A stretch of 64,000 nt of DNA, from the NCBI RefSeq assembly GCF_002999235.1, contig NZ_CP027236.1, forward strand, positions 1,364,001 through 1,428,000, given 5' to 3'. The DNA is from Actinomyces sp. oral taxon 897. GTDB lineage: Bacteria; Actinomycetota; Actinomycetes; Actinomycetales; Actinomycetaceae. Positions 1 to 7,855 of this stretch are shown piece after piece. Made by a program: the position numbers and the translations under genes. The notes beneath the pieces were generated by a model. That model was not told the DNA's origin, did no database searches, and was given only the letters and a program-made list of their open reading frames with translations. Position 1 is the first letter of the stretch. Every line of letters begins with the position of its first letter.

Positions 1-2
1 TG

Positions 3-180
3 GCGGCCACCACCCCACGGGCGAGGGCGGACCGACGGCCGCCCGGGCCTGGCCGACCTGCGCGAGCCGACCGCCCCGCGAACGAATACAGGCCTCCAGG
101 GCGGCGGCCAGCGGCGGCCAGCCGGGGGCGGCGGCCCGCCAGCGGCAGTCAGCCAGCCAGGCGGCCACCACCCCACGGGC
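3..180. repeat. 20-bp direct repeat upstream of the aldolase
   Basis: The 20-base string GCGGCCACCACCCCACGGGC occurs at 3-22 and again at 161-180. The DNA between the copies is rich in GCGGCC and CAGCCAG runs. I see no gene between the window start and 336. The left edge could be the tail of a repeat region that begins outside the window. Confidence 0.6.
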
Positions 181-257
181 AAGGGAGGACGCACCGTATA
201 CAGGCAGACCACCTCGACACGCCCGACCCACCATCTCAATATGTCACATCTCACACT

Positions 258-285
258 TTGCTCGATAATGATTATCAACTATACT
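258..285 (+). promoter_or_regulatory. Aldolase promoter
   Basis: TTGCTC (258-263) and TATACT (280-285) are separated by 16 bases and would start transcription near 292, giving a leader of about 45 bases before the GTG at 337. The spacer between the two boxes is almost entirely filled by the dyad described next, so a bound repressor would block polymerase. Confidence 0.6.
264..276. promoter_or_regulatory. Zur-like operator dyad
   Basis: GATAATGATTATC is a perfect 6-1-6 palindrome. Widened to 15 bases it is a 7-1-7 dyad with six of seven pairs matched, the layout known for actinobacterial Zur boxes. It lies between the -35 and -10 boxes of the aldolase. A related dyad (4290-4304) sits in front of the cysteine-poor ribosomal protein genes 4 kb away. 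Zur is inferred; another Fur-family repressor is possible. Confidence 0.55.
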
Positions 286-336
286 GATGGTATCCACACC
301 GTCACCCACTCGACACCACGTCGCACAGGAGGAACC

Positions 337-1224
337 GTGAACACCCAGCAGCTGGACCGGATGCGTACCGGCGCCGGCTTTATCGCAGCCCTGGACCAGT
401 CGGGAGGATCCACGCCCCGCGCCCTGAAGGGGTACGGGATCGGCCCGGAGCGCTACTCCACGGACGAGGAGATGTTCGCCCTGGTCCACGCCATGCGCGC
501 CCGCGTCATCACCAGCCCGGCCTTCACCTCTAAGCGCATCCTGGGGGCGATCCTGTTCGAGCGCACCATGGACTCCCAGGTCGAGGGCCGCCCGACGGCC
601 GACTACCTGTGGGACGTCAAGGGCATCGTGCCCTTCCTCAAGGTGGACAAGGGCCTGGCCGACCCCGAGCACAACGTCCGCCTCATGCGTCCTATCGAGG
701 GCCTGGACGCCCTGCTGGAGCGGGCCGTGGCAGCCCACATCTTCGGCACCAAGATGCGTTCGGTCATCCTGGGGGCCGACCCCGCGGGCGTGGACCAGGT
801 GGTGGACCAGCAGTTCGAGGTGGCCTCCCAGATCCTCGACGCGGGTCTGGCACCCATTATCGAGCCGGAGGTGGACATCCACGCCCCGGACAAGGCGGAG
901 GCCGAGGAGCTGCTGCGCGCGGCCATTACCAGGCACCTGGACGCCCTGCCCGAGGGCCGCGACGTCCTGCTCAAGGTCTCCATCCCCACCGTGGACGGCC
1001 TCTACACCCCGCTCATGGAGCACCCGCGGGTGGTGCGCGTGGTGGCGCTCTCCGGCGGCTACCCCCGTCAGGAGGCCAACGAGCGCCTGGCCCGTAACCC
1101 CGGCCTCATTGCCAGCTTCTCGCGGGCGCTGCTGGAGGACCTGGCCGACTCCCAGGACCAGGAGACCTTCGACGCCGCCCTGGCCTCCACCATTGAGAGC
1201 ATCTACGCCGCCAGCACGACCTGA
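337..1224 (+). CDS. fda: Class I fructose-bisphosphate aldolase
   Basis: This glycolytic and gluconeogenic enzyme splits fructose 1,6-bisphosphate into dihydroxyacetone phosphate and glyceraldehyde 3-phosphate through a lysine Schiff base, without a metal. The protein has 295 residues, the usual length of the bacterial FdaB type. FLKVDKG near residue 102 and LLKVSIPT with the expected Schiff-base lysine near 213 are clear family motifs. GTG 337 is chosen over an upstream in-frame ATG at 241 because AGGAGGA lies at 327-333 and the promoter lies between the two candidates. It is monocistronic. The Zur-like dyad in the promoter suggests induction under zinc shortage, when the zinc-dependent class II aldolase would fail; that link is inference. 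Confidence 0.93.
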   Translation: MNTQQLDRMRTGAGFIAALDQSGGSTPRALKGYGIGPERYSTDEEMFALVHAMRARVITSPAFTSKRILGAILFERTMDSQVEGRPTADYLWDVKGIVPFLKVDKGLADPEHNVRLMRPIEGLDALLERAVAAHIFGTKMRSVILGADPAGVDQVVDQQFEVASQILDAGLAPIIEPEVDIHAPDKAEAEELLRAAITRHLDALPEGRDVLLKVSIPTVDGLYTPLMEHPRVVRVVALSGGYPRQEANERLARNPGLIASFSRALLEDLADSQDQETFDAALASTIESIYAASTT

Positions 1225-1263
1225 GGCCCTAGGGCGCGGGGCTGGCGAGCACAGTCGTGGCGT

Positions 1264-1339
1264 GCGGACACATCCGGGGTTGTCCGCGCACCACCCCGGC
1301 GTCGGTCAGATTCTGTAGGGGAGGCTGACCGACGCCGGG
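1264..1339 (+). terminator. Two hairpins after the aldolase gene
   Basis: A small hairpin (GCGGACA 1264-1270 with TGTCCGC 1281-1287) is followed by a long one: CCCGGCGTCGGTCAG (1295-1309) pairs perfectly with CTGACCGACGCCGGG (1325-1339) across a 15-base loop. No U-tract follows, so this is either a non-canonical terminator or a structured 3' end. Confidence 0.5.
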
Positions 1340-1441
1340 CCTCGCCCGGTGGTACAGCGCGAACAGGCCTGGCCGCCCCGGCGAGCAGGCGCCAGACCGG
1401 TTCCGGCTGGTCCGGCCTCAACCTCCGGTCTCAACCCATGG

Positions 1442-1530
1442 TGACGACCCCGGTAGGCGCAGGCGCCCCCCACACCGACGCGATCATCCGCCCGGCTTCC
1501 ATGACGACCCCGGTAGGCGCAGGCGCCCCC
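1442..1530. repeat. 29-bp direct repeat at 60-bp spacing
   Basis: A 29-base string beginning TGACGACCCCGGTAGGCG is found identically at 1442-1470 and 1502-1530, exactly 60 bases apart. The rest of 1340-1663 shows no gene. Confidence 0.75.
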
Positions 1531-1663
1531 GGGCTGGTCCTAGCTGGCCAGGGGCTCCTGGTCTGGCGCAGACAACAGCAGAGCGTCCTGAGCCGTCCCC
1601 GGCCCCGGCAGCGTCGCGACCCCGCCAGCGGCGTCGCGACCCCGCCCAGTGGCACGGATCTCC

Positions 1664-1669
1664 TATGGT
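1664..1669 (+). promoter_or_regulatory. Leaderless promoter -10 box of the DinB-like gene
   Basis: TATGGT ends 7 bases before the ATG at 1677, which would place the transcript start at the start codon. No ribosome binding site is seen. Confidence 0.5.
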
Positions 1670-1676
1670 TGGTCCC

Positions 1677-2201
1677 ATGAGCCTTAAGAACGTCCTCATT
1701 GACTCCCTGTCCCGCTCCCGGGAGCGCCTGGGCCGGGCGCTCGACGGGGTGACCGCCGAGCAGGCGAACACCCAGCCCGAGCCCCTGAAGGCACCCCGGA
1801 TCGACTCCCTGGCCTGGCTGGCGTGGCACACCGCCCGCGAGATCGACCTCCAGGTCAGCGACCTGCGAGGCACCGAGCCGCTGTGGACCGCCGCGGGGTT
1901 CAGTCAGCGCTTTGCCCTCCCCCTGCCCGACGACACCGAGGACTGGCACCACACCCCCGACCTGGCGGCCCAGGTCCGGGTCACCAGCACCTCCCTCCTC
2001 ACGGAGTACCTGGATGCTGCCTACGCCCTGGCTGAGGACTACCTGCGCACCCTGGATCCGGCCTGCCTGGAGGAGGTCATCGACACCTCCTGGAACCCTC
2101 CCGTCACCCGGATCACGCGCCTGGTCTCCATTGTCGACGACGCCGCCCAGCACTCGGGTCAGGCCGTCTACTCCCGGCGCCTGCTGGGCCTGGAGGGCTG
2201 A
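1677..2201 (+). CDS. DinB-superfamily protein
   Basis: The 174-residue product resembles the DinB/DUF664 four-helix-bundle family, whose members bind a metal with conserved histidines; some act as thiol-dependent transferases. Visible marks are LAWHTAREID near residue 45 and the C-terminal DDAAQHSGQAVYSRRLLG, where the histidine and the following GQ are typical. The substrate cannot be read from the sequence. ATG 1677 fits a leaderless start after TATGGT; an ATG four codons upstream (1665) overlaps that box and is less likely. The gene stands alone and converges on the COG0523 gene. Confidence 0.75.
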   Translation: MSLKNVLIDSLSRSRERLGRALDGVTAEQANTQPEPLKAPRIDSLAWLAWHTAREIDLQVSDLRGTEPLWTAAGFSQRFALPLPDDTEDWHHTPDLAAQVRVTSTSLLTEYLDAAYALAEDYLRTLDPACLEEVIDTSWNPPVTRITRLVSIVDDAAQHSGQAVYSRRLLGLEG

Positions 2202-2424
2202 CACCGCGCGCTCACAACGGTGTCCGGAGCCGGTGGGCCTGCGCCGTGGGAACCGGTACCAGCAGACGCCGCTACCGGGCCCACCAGCAGGGTGCCCCCT
2301 GGCCGCCCGGGCCAAACAGGTCCGCACCGCACTCCACGGCACCGAGCCCCACAGCGCCGGGAGCCGGGCTACCTGTCCCCGGCTGCTACCCGCCCCCCGG
2401 CCGGGCTAACCGCCCCCGGCCGGG

Positions 2425-4269
2425 CTACCGGTCCCCGAACCAGTCCCCCAGGCCGTCGTCGGCCCCGATCCAGCTCATGGCCAGGGCGAGCTCGTCCTGG
2501 CGCAGGAGGATCCTCTCAAAGGCCCACCGGACCCGGTCGCGGACCCCGGGGTTGCCCAGACCGGTGACCACCAGGTGACAGCGGGGCTCACCAGGCTCCT
2601 GGCCCTCACGCAGCGGTACGTCATTCCAGGTCCCGGCGTCGCCCACGGTCAGGGCGCCCCCGGCGAGCTCCCAGACGCACACCCGCCCGGGGCGGCTGGG
2701 CAGCCAGAAGCATCCGCGGGCGCACACGCCCTGGCCAGCCAGGTCGGCGACGAGCTCGCGCAGGCGCCCGGGGTGGAAGGGCAGGCTGGAGGACAGGTCC
2801 AGGGTCCAGGCCCCGTGCACCTGCGGCCCGCCCCAGGCCTGGGTGGTGGCCGGGTGGACGCGGGCCAGGGCCGCCGTCGCATCGTGTCGCAGGGACAGCA
2901 GGACCTGGGCGAGGGGGTGCTCCAGGCCGGGCAGGAGGAGGGTGTCGTGGGGGCGCAGGTGCTCCACGAGCTCGGCCCCCGCCGAGCTCCCCGCCCCGGG
3001 ATCTTCGGCCCGTACAGCCTGCGCGGACCCGGCTCCGGACCCTCCGTCCTTCCGTCCCCCACCCCTTACCTGGCCGGGGCCTGACCTCGAGCCAGTCCCA
3101 GACCCGCACCCGGCGACAGACTCGCGCCCGGCCTCGGCCCCGGATCCAGACCCGGCCTTGGCCCCAGACTCGCGCCCAGACCCGCACCCAGCCTCGGCTA
3201 CGGACTCGCACCCGGCCCCGGCCCCGACCTCGATCTCGATCTCGATCTCGGCTACAGACTCGCGCCCAGACCCGCACCCGGCCTCAGTCTCGGCCACAAA
3301 CTCATACCCAGCCCCGCACCCGGCCTCAGACTCACGCCCAGACCCGCACCCGGACCCGGCCACAGACTCGCACCCGGCCCTGTCGGGCTCCCCGGTCCCC
3401 CTGCTCCCGCCTCGCGCCCCCGTGGCGCGGCCGAACTTTGGCTCGCTAACGGGTGCGGTTACTGGTCGTACTCGCGCCCCCGTGGCGCGGCCGGGCTCCT
3501 GGGCTCCCAGGGCCAGGATGACGTCGGCGTAGCCGAGGTTGACCAGGTGCACCTCGCCGGTGCAGCGCTGGTCCCCCTCTGTCAGGGCCAGACCGAGCTC
3601 GGACAGGCTCTGGTGCCCCAGGACGTCAGCCACGGCCCGCTGGGTGTCAATGACGTGGGCGACCCCGGCCAGGGCCACCCCCGGCTCCTCCTCCAGCGCG
3701 TGGGCGAGCCCGGGCACCAGGTGGGGCAGCTCGACGGTGGGCGGCAGCAGGACGATGGTGGCGCCACCGGGGTCGTCCTGGGCGCGGGAGCAGGCGAGCT
3801 CCGCCAGGGCGTCACGCAGGGAGCAGGTGAGGCAGGCGTGGCGCATGGGCAGGTCCAGGTGGACCGGCTCATGCCAGGCGCCCCCGGTCAGCCGCACCAC
3901 GCCGTAGCCGGGCCCCTCCTCCCAGCCGGGGACGTCCCAGCCACCGCTGTCACGGGGTCCGGCCTCCTCCCAGCCGGCCCCCTCCCGGCCGGGCACCTCC
4001 TGGTCCGCTCCCAGCCATTCGGCCTCCTGCCCGGAGGTATCCCACGCACCAGGGCCCGTCACCTGGGGCGGGTCCGCACGCTGGCCGCGCGCAGACGCAT
4101 CCCACGCACCAGGGCCCGTCAGGCCGTCCTGGTCAGGGCGCTGGCCGCTGTGGAGGGTGGCGGTCAGGACCAGGGCTTCCTGGCCGGACAGGCTCAGGGC
4201 GGTCAGGTCGAGCAGCACCGGGTCGACGGCGCTGACCAGGGCCAGACGGTGGACGGTGGGGCGGCTCAC
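2425..4269 (-). CDS. COG0523-like (CobW/YciC family) protein without P-loop
   Basis: COG0523 proteins are zinc-related GTPases or chaperones. Here the N-terminus (LALVSAVDPVLLDLTALSL) sits where the P-loop should be, and no GxxGxGKT is present. A CxxC motif (CLTCSLRDAL, cysteines near 146 and 149) matches the family metal motif, and the C-terminus (CFWLPSRPGRVCVWE onward) looks like a CobW_C domain. At 614 residues it is far longer than the usual 300-400, because of a Gly/Ser/Arg/Glu low-complexity insert of about 110 residues and an N-terminal insert with repeated GPGAWD units. GTG 4269 has GGAGGT just upstream. It is divergent from rpmB across a 49-base gap holding a Zur-like dyad, so zinc control is likely. 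GTP binding is doubtful. Confidence 0.72.
   Translation of the reverse strand: MSRPTVHRLALVSAVDPVLLDLTALSLSGQEALVLTATLHSGQRPDQDGLTGPGAWDASARGQRADPPQVTGPGAWDTSGQEAEWLGADQEVPGREGAGWEEAGPRDSGGWDVPGWEEGPGYGVVRLTGGAWHEPVHLDLPMRHACLTCSLRDALAELACSRAQDDPGGATIVLLPPTVELPHLVPGLAHALEEEPGVALAGVAHVIDTQRAVADVLGHQSLSELGLALTEGDQRCTGEVHLVNLGYADVILALGAQEPGRATGARVRPVTAPVSEPKFGRATGARGGSRGTGEPDRAGCESVAGSGCGSGRESEAGCGAGYEFVAETEAGCGSGRESVAEIEIEIEVGAGAGCESVAEAGCGSGRESGAKAGSGSGAEAGRESVAGCGSGTGSRSGPGQVRGGGRKDGGSGAGSAQAVRAEDPGAGSSAGAELVEHLRPHDTLLLPGLEHPLAQVLLSLRHDATAALARVHPATTQAWGGPQVHGAWTLDLSSSLPFHPGRLRELVADLAGQGVCARGCFWLPSRPGRVCVWELAGGALTVGDAGTWNDVPLREGQEPGEPRCHLVVTGLGNPGVRDRVRWAFERILLRQDELALAMSWIGADDGLGDWFGDR
3079..3390. 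repeat. Degenerate short tandem repeats inside the COG0523 gene
   Basis: The plus strand shows repeated units of the type CAGACCCGCACCCGGCC and CACAGACTCGCGCCC, including a run of five CTCGAT-like hexamers near 3230-3248. On the coding strand they give the repeated GCGSGRES-type peptide. Unit length varies by whole codons and the frame stays open. Confidence 0.7.
3412..4121. repeat. Two frame-keeping 60-bp-spaced repeats in the COG0523 gene
   Basis: CTCGCGCCCCCGTGGCGCGG occurs at 3412 and 3472, and a 23-base string starting ATCCCACGCACCAGGGCCC occurs at 4039 and 4099. Both pairs are exactly 60 bases apart, which preserves the reading frame. Confidence 0.75.
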
Positions 4270-4281
4270 GGGACCTCCAAG

Positions 4282-4311
4282 TTGACCATGAATGATAACC
4301 ATTCTTATCAT
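4282..4311. promoter_or_regulatory. Divergent promoter region with Zur-like box
   Basis: For rpmB, TTGACC (4282-4287) and TATCAT (4306-4311) are 18 bases apart, and TATCAT ends 7 bases before the ATG at 4319, so the mRNA would be leaderless. GAATGATAACCATTC (4290-4304) is a 7-1-7 dyad with six of seven pairs matched, and ATGATAA/TTATCAT arms (4292-4298 and 4305-4311) make a second, overlapping dyad. In the minus direction TATCAT at 4297-4292 could serve the COG0523 gene. One bound repressor could silence both sides. Confidence 0.6.
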
Positions 4312-4318
4312 GCACTGC

Positions 4319-4555
4319 ATGACCACGTACTGCCAAGTCACGGGCAAGCGCCCGGTGTTCGGGAAGAGCGTCTCCCACTCCCACCGCCGGGTGAGTCGAC
4401 GCTGGAACCCCAACCTCCAGTCCAAGCGCTACTGGGTCCCCTCGCTGGGCCGGACGGTCCGCCTGACGGTGAGCACCCAGGGCATCAGGATCATTGACGC
4501 CAAGGGCATCGACGTCGTCGTGGCCCAGATGCTGGCACGTGGGGAGAGGATCTAG
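4319..4555 (+). CDS. rpmB: 50S ribosomal protein L28, cysteine-poor paralogue
   Basis: The 78-residue protein is a full-length L28 of the large ribosomal subunit. It opens with [20 protein letters not shown] and carries the SHSHRR and [11 protein letters not shown] segments typical of the family. Only one cysteine is present, so it cannot form the four-cysteine zinc site seen in zinc-binding L28 forms. ATG 4319 is chosen because the -10 box lies 7 bases upstream; a longer in-frame start at 4292 would lie inside the operator. Its stop overlaps the rpmG start by one base. The context points to a replacement paralogue made under zinc shortage. Confidence 0.92.
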   Translation: MTTYCQVTGKRPVFGKSVSHSHRRVSRRWNPNLQSKRYWVPSLGRTVRLTVSTQGIRIIDAKGIDVVVAQMLARGERI

Positions 4556-4725
4556 TGGCCACCAAGTCCAAGGACCTGCGCCCCGTGATCAGGCTGGTCT
4601 CCACCGCCGGCACCGGCCACACCTACGTGACCCGCAAGAACCGCCGCAACACCCCCGAGCGCCTGGTCCTGCGCAAGTTCGACCCGGTCGTACGCCGCCA
4701 CGTGGAGTACAAGGAGACCCGCTAA
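4555..4725 (+). CDS. rpmG: 50S ribosomal protein L33, cysteine-free paralogue
   Basis: This 56-residue L33 starts [20 protein letters not shown] and ends with the basic [12 protein letters not shown]. No cysteines are present, whereas the zinc form has two CxxC pairs. It starts at a GTG that overlaps the last base of the rpmB stop (TAGTG) and its TAA overlaps the rpsN ATG (TAATG), so translation is probably coupled along the operon. By analogy with Streptomyces and Bacillus, such C-minus forms replace zinc ribosomal proteins when Zur is released. Confidence 0.93.
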   Translation: MATKSKDLRPVIRLVSTAGTGHTYVTRKNRRNTPERLVLRKFDPVVRRHVEYKETR

Positions 4726-5030
4726 TGGCCAAGAAGTCCAAGATTGCCGCCGAGCTGCGGCGCCAGAAAGTGGTCGCCCGCTACGCCGAGCGACGGGCCG
4801 AGCTGAGGAGGGCCTCGGTCAGCCCCCACCTGACCCAGGCCGAGCGGGACGCGGCCATGGCCGCCCTGCACGCCCTGCCCCGCGACGCCTCCCCCACACG
4901 TCTGCGCAACCGCGACGCCGTGGACGGCCGACCCCGCGGCTACCTGCGGGTCACCGGCACCTCGCGGGTGCGCTTCCGCCAGATGGCGCTGCACGGCCAG
5001 CTCCCCGGCATCGTCAAGTCCTCCTGGTAG
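4725..5030 (+). CDS. rpsN: 30S ribosomal protein S14, cysteine-free paralogue
   Basis: At 101 residues this is the longer, zinc-independent form of S14. It starts [20 protein letters not shown] and keeps the [15 protein letters not shown] and [15 protein letters not shown] segments. It has no cysteine; the short zinc form is about 61 residues with two CxxC motifs. ATG 4725 overlaps the rpmG stop by one base. The operon order rpmB-rpmG-rpsN matches Zur-controlled C-minus ribosomal clusters known in other actinobacteria. Confidence 0.94.
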   Translation: MAKKSKIAAELRRQKVVARYAERRAELRRASVSPHLTQAERDAAMAALHALPRDASPTRLRNRDAVDGRPRGYLRVTGTSRVRFRQMALHGQLPGIVKSSW

Positions 5031-5268
5031 GGCACCAGCCCCGCGGGCGACGGGCCAGACCGCGTCATACCCATACTTGTGGGCCGCCACCCGGCCCACC
5101 CCACGGAGTCAACACTCCGGTTCCGCCGTGCGGCAGCAGGCTGGCCACCCCGCCAGCAGCCACCACCTCGGCCGCCTCCGGCCCCTGCCCGCCGCCCGCT
5201 CCGGCCCCTCCGGCCCGCCCGTACCCACGCCCAGCCCACCACTCCGTCCGTACCCACGAAGGAACCTT

Positions 5269-5520
5269 ATGAAACCCGGTATCCACCCCGACTACCATCC
5301 TGTCGTCTTTCGCGACAAGAGCGCGAACTTCGCCTTCCTGACCCGCTCCACCATGACCTCCTCCCAGACCATCCAGTGGGAGGACGGCAGGACCTACCCG
5401 GTGGTGGACGTGGACGTCTCCAGCGCCTCCCACCCCTTCTGGACCGGACAGGGCCGCATCCTGGACACCGCCGGGCGGGTGGAGAAGTTCGAGCGCCGCT
5501 ACGGGAAGCGCAGGCGCTGA
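5269..5520 (+). CDS. rpmE2: 50S ribosomal protein L31 type B
   Basis: The 83-residue product begins [20 protein letters not shown] and contains the [12 protein letters not shown] block of type B L31. No cysteine is present, so it lacks the zinc site of type A L31. GAAGGA at 5258-5263 precedes ATG 5269. It lies 238 bases after rpsN without an obvious dyad of its own, so it may be read from the rpmB promoter or from an unrecognised one in that gap. Swapping L31 types is a known means of freeing ribosomal zinc. Confidence 0.93.
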   Translation: MKPGIHPDYHPVVFRDKSANFAFLTRSTMTSSQTIQWEDGRTYPVVDVDVSSASHPFWTGQGRILDTAGRVEKFERRYGKRRR

Positions 5521-5573
5521 GCCACCACGTCCCCTCGACAGCACCGTACTGGTCGCACAGATAAGGAGAACTT

Positions 5574-5696
5574 ATGAAAGTCCGCGCCTCAATCCGGTCC
5601 CTGGCCAGGCAGCCCGGCTCCACAGTGGTGCGCCGCCGCGGCCACACCTACGTCATTAACAGGAGGAACCCCCGGTTCAAGGCCCGCCAGGGCTGA
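5574..5696 (+). CDS. rpmJ: 50S ribosomal protein L36, cysteine-free paralogue
   Basis: The 40-residue product ([20 protein letters not shown] onward, ending NPRFKARQG) is the non-zinc form of L36, with the LARQPG stretch in place of the cysteine-containing loop. AAGGAGAA lies just upstream of ATG 5574. It follows rpmE2 by 53 bases and completes a set of five ribosomal proteins that avoid zinc. Confidence 0.9.
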   Translation: MKVRASIRSLARQPGSTVVRRRGHTYVINRRNPRFKARQG

Positions 5697-5766
5697 GCGC
5701 GCCCGGACCCTCACCCAGCGTTCGGGTGCTCGTCGCCCTGTCCCGCACGGGGCCGCGGCCGGCGGT

Positions 5767-5966
5767 GTTGCACATTCATCCTGGAGGTGCCGACGGAGCG
5801 CTGGCGTCATTTCAACGTTTTACCTCCCCGAGCAGGACCCTGGGACAGGATGAATGTGCAACTCGGCCGCCGTTGCACATTCATCCTGGTTCTCGGACCC
5901 GACACCACTACAAGGATCCGCATGATCCCGCCATTTTATGATCGCTGATCGTAAAATGAATGTGCA
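5767..5966. repeat. Four alternating copies of a 17-bp box
   Basis: GTTGCACATTCATCCTG is found at 5767-5783 (plus), 5846-5862 (minus) and 5872-5888 (plus), with a core copy TGCACATTCAT in minus orientation at 5956-5966. The middle two form a perfect 17-bp stem with a 9-base loop. The last copy overlaps another near-palindrome, CATTTTA (5932-5938) with TAAAATG (5952-5958). The block lies after rpmJ, facing the 3' end of nagA. No coding is seen in 5697-6589. Confidence 0.8.
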
Positions 5967-5997
5967 GGTCCGGATCCGAGGTACCTCGCAGGCCCCC

Positions 5998-6136
5998 GGC
6001 CCCACCGGGTAGGGGAGCCAGTAGCCCTAATACCTCCAGCCCGCCCCCACCAAGCCCTGGCCCCACCGGGTAGGGGAGCCAGCTGGCGGACCCGGTGTCC
6101 CTGGTGCCCCCAGCGCTCCCGGCCCCACCGGGTAGG
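5998..6136. repeat. Spaced direct repeat, about 61 bp apart
   Basis: GGCCCCACCGGGTAGG occurs at 5998, 6059 and 6121. The first two copies extend to 24 matching bases and the third to 16. The DNA between copies differs. Confidence 0.75.
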
Positions 6137-6370
6137 AGGCCGGGCAGCATCCCGGTCAGCACCCGACCCCGGGCCAGCACCCGCTGGCGGACACGCCGGG
6201 CCGCACACCTACCGCCATGCCAGCAGGACGTGCGTACGGCCAGGTCCGAGCGCAACGGGTCTATCGCCGTCCCTCGGGCCACGCAGGCTATTGGACAGGA
6301 GCAGGTCCCGGGCAGGCCCCACGTGCGGGCTGGCCTGAAGTTCACCCACCCGTACCCGGAGGTGGGCAAA

Positions 6371-6510
6371 CCCCACGCGCAGGGTTTGGTCTCTGCCCGG
6401 TCGGGAGCTCGGGCTTCCCAGCAGGGCAGGCCCCCACGCGCAGGGTTTGGTCTCTGCCCGGTCGGGAGCTCGGGCTTCCCAGCAGGGCAGGCCCCCACGC
6501 GCGGGGTTTG
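6371..6510. repeat. 61-bp tandem repeat
   Basis: A 61-base unit beginning CCCCACGCGCAGGGTTTGG starts at 6371 and 6432 as two identical copies, followed at 6493 by a partial copy of about 18 bases with one change. It lies just beyond the nagA 3' end. Confidence 0.85.
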
Positions 6511-6589
6511 GTCTGGAGCCAGGCAGGTTACGTCCTCCCGGGCACGGGAGCCCTGGCGGACGGAGCCGGGACCCGACAGACCACGGCCC

Positions 6590-7843
6590 TCAGGCCGCCG
6601 GGCTGGTCAGGTCCACGTCCTGCCCGCGTCGCAGGACCCGCACCGGGGCCAGGTCGGCGTCGGTGACCACCACGTCGCCCCACAGGCCCGGCAGGAGGGC
6701 GCCAATGCTGGGGTCGCCCAGGATCCTCGCGCCCTGGACGCTGGCCGCGTAGACGGCGTCGACCAGGCCCACCCCGTTCCTCCAGGTGGTACGGACCACG
6801 TCCAGGAGGTGGGCGGTGCCCCCGGCGATCGAGCCGCCCTGGGTCAGCCGCGCCACCCCGTGCGTGACGGTGACCGGCTGGGAGCCCAGGACGTAGTCGC
6901 CGTCGGGCATGCCGGCCGCGGCCATGGCGTCGGTAATGAGGACGACGTCGTCCCGCCCCAGGGTCTCGAACATGTCCAGGACGATGGCGGGGTCCAGGTG
7001 GACGCCGTCGCCGATCATCTCCACCACGCACTCCCCGCGCCGGGCCGCCGCCAGGAACTCCGGCACCGGGCCGGGGGTGCGGTGGTGCATGGGGCGCATG
7101 CCGTTGAACAGGTGGGTGGCCGTGGAGCGGGGCGAGCGCACCGGCAGACCCGCCTCCTGGCGGGCGGCAATACGCGCGGCGGCGTCGGCCAGGGCGGCGC
7201 GCACGGGGGCGGCGTCGGAGTCGGTGTGCCCGAAGGAGGGCAGGGCTCCTCCGTCGATCAGCGCGGCCACGACGCCGTCGTCACCGGTGACGCCCGGCTT
7301 CTCCGGGGCGATGGTCATGGTGGCCACGTGCCCGCGCCCCAGCTCAATGAGCTCGCGGGTCAGGGCCGCGTCGGGGTCGACAATGTAGGTGGGGTCCTGG
7401 GCGCCGCAGCGCTCCACCGAGACAAAGGGGCCCTCGAAGTGGATGCCCGCCAGCTCCCCGGCCTCGCACAGGTCCGCCAGCACCCGCGTGCGCTCGCGCA
7501 GCACCTCGCCGCTGGCGGTGACGCAGGAGGCCACCAGGCTGGTGGTGCCGTGGCGGCGGTGCTCCAGGACGGCGGTCATGGCCTGCTCGGCGGTCTCGGC
7601 ATTGGGGAAGGACTCCCCGCCGCCGCCGTGGCAGTGGACGTCCACCAGGCCCGGCAGGAGGTAGCCGCCCTCGGGGGCGGGGGAGGCGGTCTCCAGGGCC
7701 CGGCCGAACCCGGCGCCCCGGGCATCCTGGGCCCGGCCGACCCAGGCAATATGACGGTCGGTGACGACGACCAGTCCGTCGTCAAGGATCTCGTGGGGGG
7801 TGACGACTCGTCCGCGCAAGGCGGTCGTGGCAACGCTGCTCAT
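6590..7843 (-). CDS. nagA: N-acetylglucosamine-6-phosphate deacetylase
   Basis: NagA removes the acetyl group from GlcNAc-6-phosphate in the cytoplasm, feeding amino sugars to glucosamine-6-phosphate. The 417-residue protein is a full-length amidohydrolase: the HxH pair of LVDVHCHGG (70 and 72), HFEGPFVS, FGHTDSD, THLFNGM and the catalytic aspartate of VLITDAMAA are all present. TAGCAT at 7850-7855 ends 6 bases before ATG 7843, fitting a leaderless mRNA. nagB is not adjacent. The sialidase at 20.9 kb could supply related sugars, but no shared control is visible. Confidence 0.95.
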   Translation of the reverse strand: MSSVATTALRGRVVTPHEILDDGLVVVTDRHIAWVGRAQDARGAGFGRALETASPAPEGGYLLPGLVDVHCHGGGGESFPNAETAEQAMTAVLEHRRHGTTSLVASCVTASGEVLRERTRVLADLCEAGELAGIHFEGPFVSVERCGAQDPTYIVDPDAALTRELIELGRGHVATMTIAPEKPGVTGDDGVVAALIDGGALPSFGHTDSDAAPVRAALADAAARIAARQEAGLPVRSPRSTATHLFNGMRPMHHRTPGPVPEFLAAARRGECVVEMIGDGVHLDPAIVLDMFETLGRDDVVLITDAMAAAGMPDGDYVLGSQPVTVTHGVARLTQGGSIAGGTAHLLDVVRTTWRNGVGLVDAVYAASVQGARILGDPSIGALLPGLWGDVVVTDADLAPVRVLRRGQDVDLTSPAA

Positions 7844-7849
7844 GGGGTC

Positions 7850-7855
7850 ATGCTA
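7850..7855 (-). promoter_or_regulatory. Leaderless promoter -10 box of nagA
   Basis: TAGCAT on the minus strand is followed by GACCCC and the ATG. It supports the chosen start. Confidence 0.5.

Noticed and set aside
241..336. Longer aldolase starting at ATG 241
   Set aside because: The extra 32 residues are not aldolase-like and the promoter boxes and dyad lie inside this stretch.
4494..4724. In-frame N-terminal extension of rpsN
   Set aside because: It would overlap rpmB and rpmG in another frame; S14 homology starts exactly at ATG 4725, which overlaps the rpmG stop.
5998..6136. Second CRISPR-like array (24-base repeat, 37-base spacers)
   Set aside because: The third copy matches only 16 bases, there is no repeat hairpin with a tag, and similar 60-bp-spaced repeats of unrelated sequence occur at many other loci.
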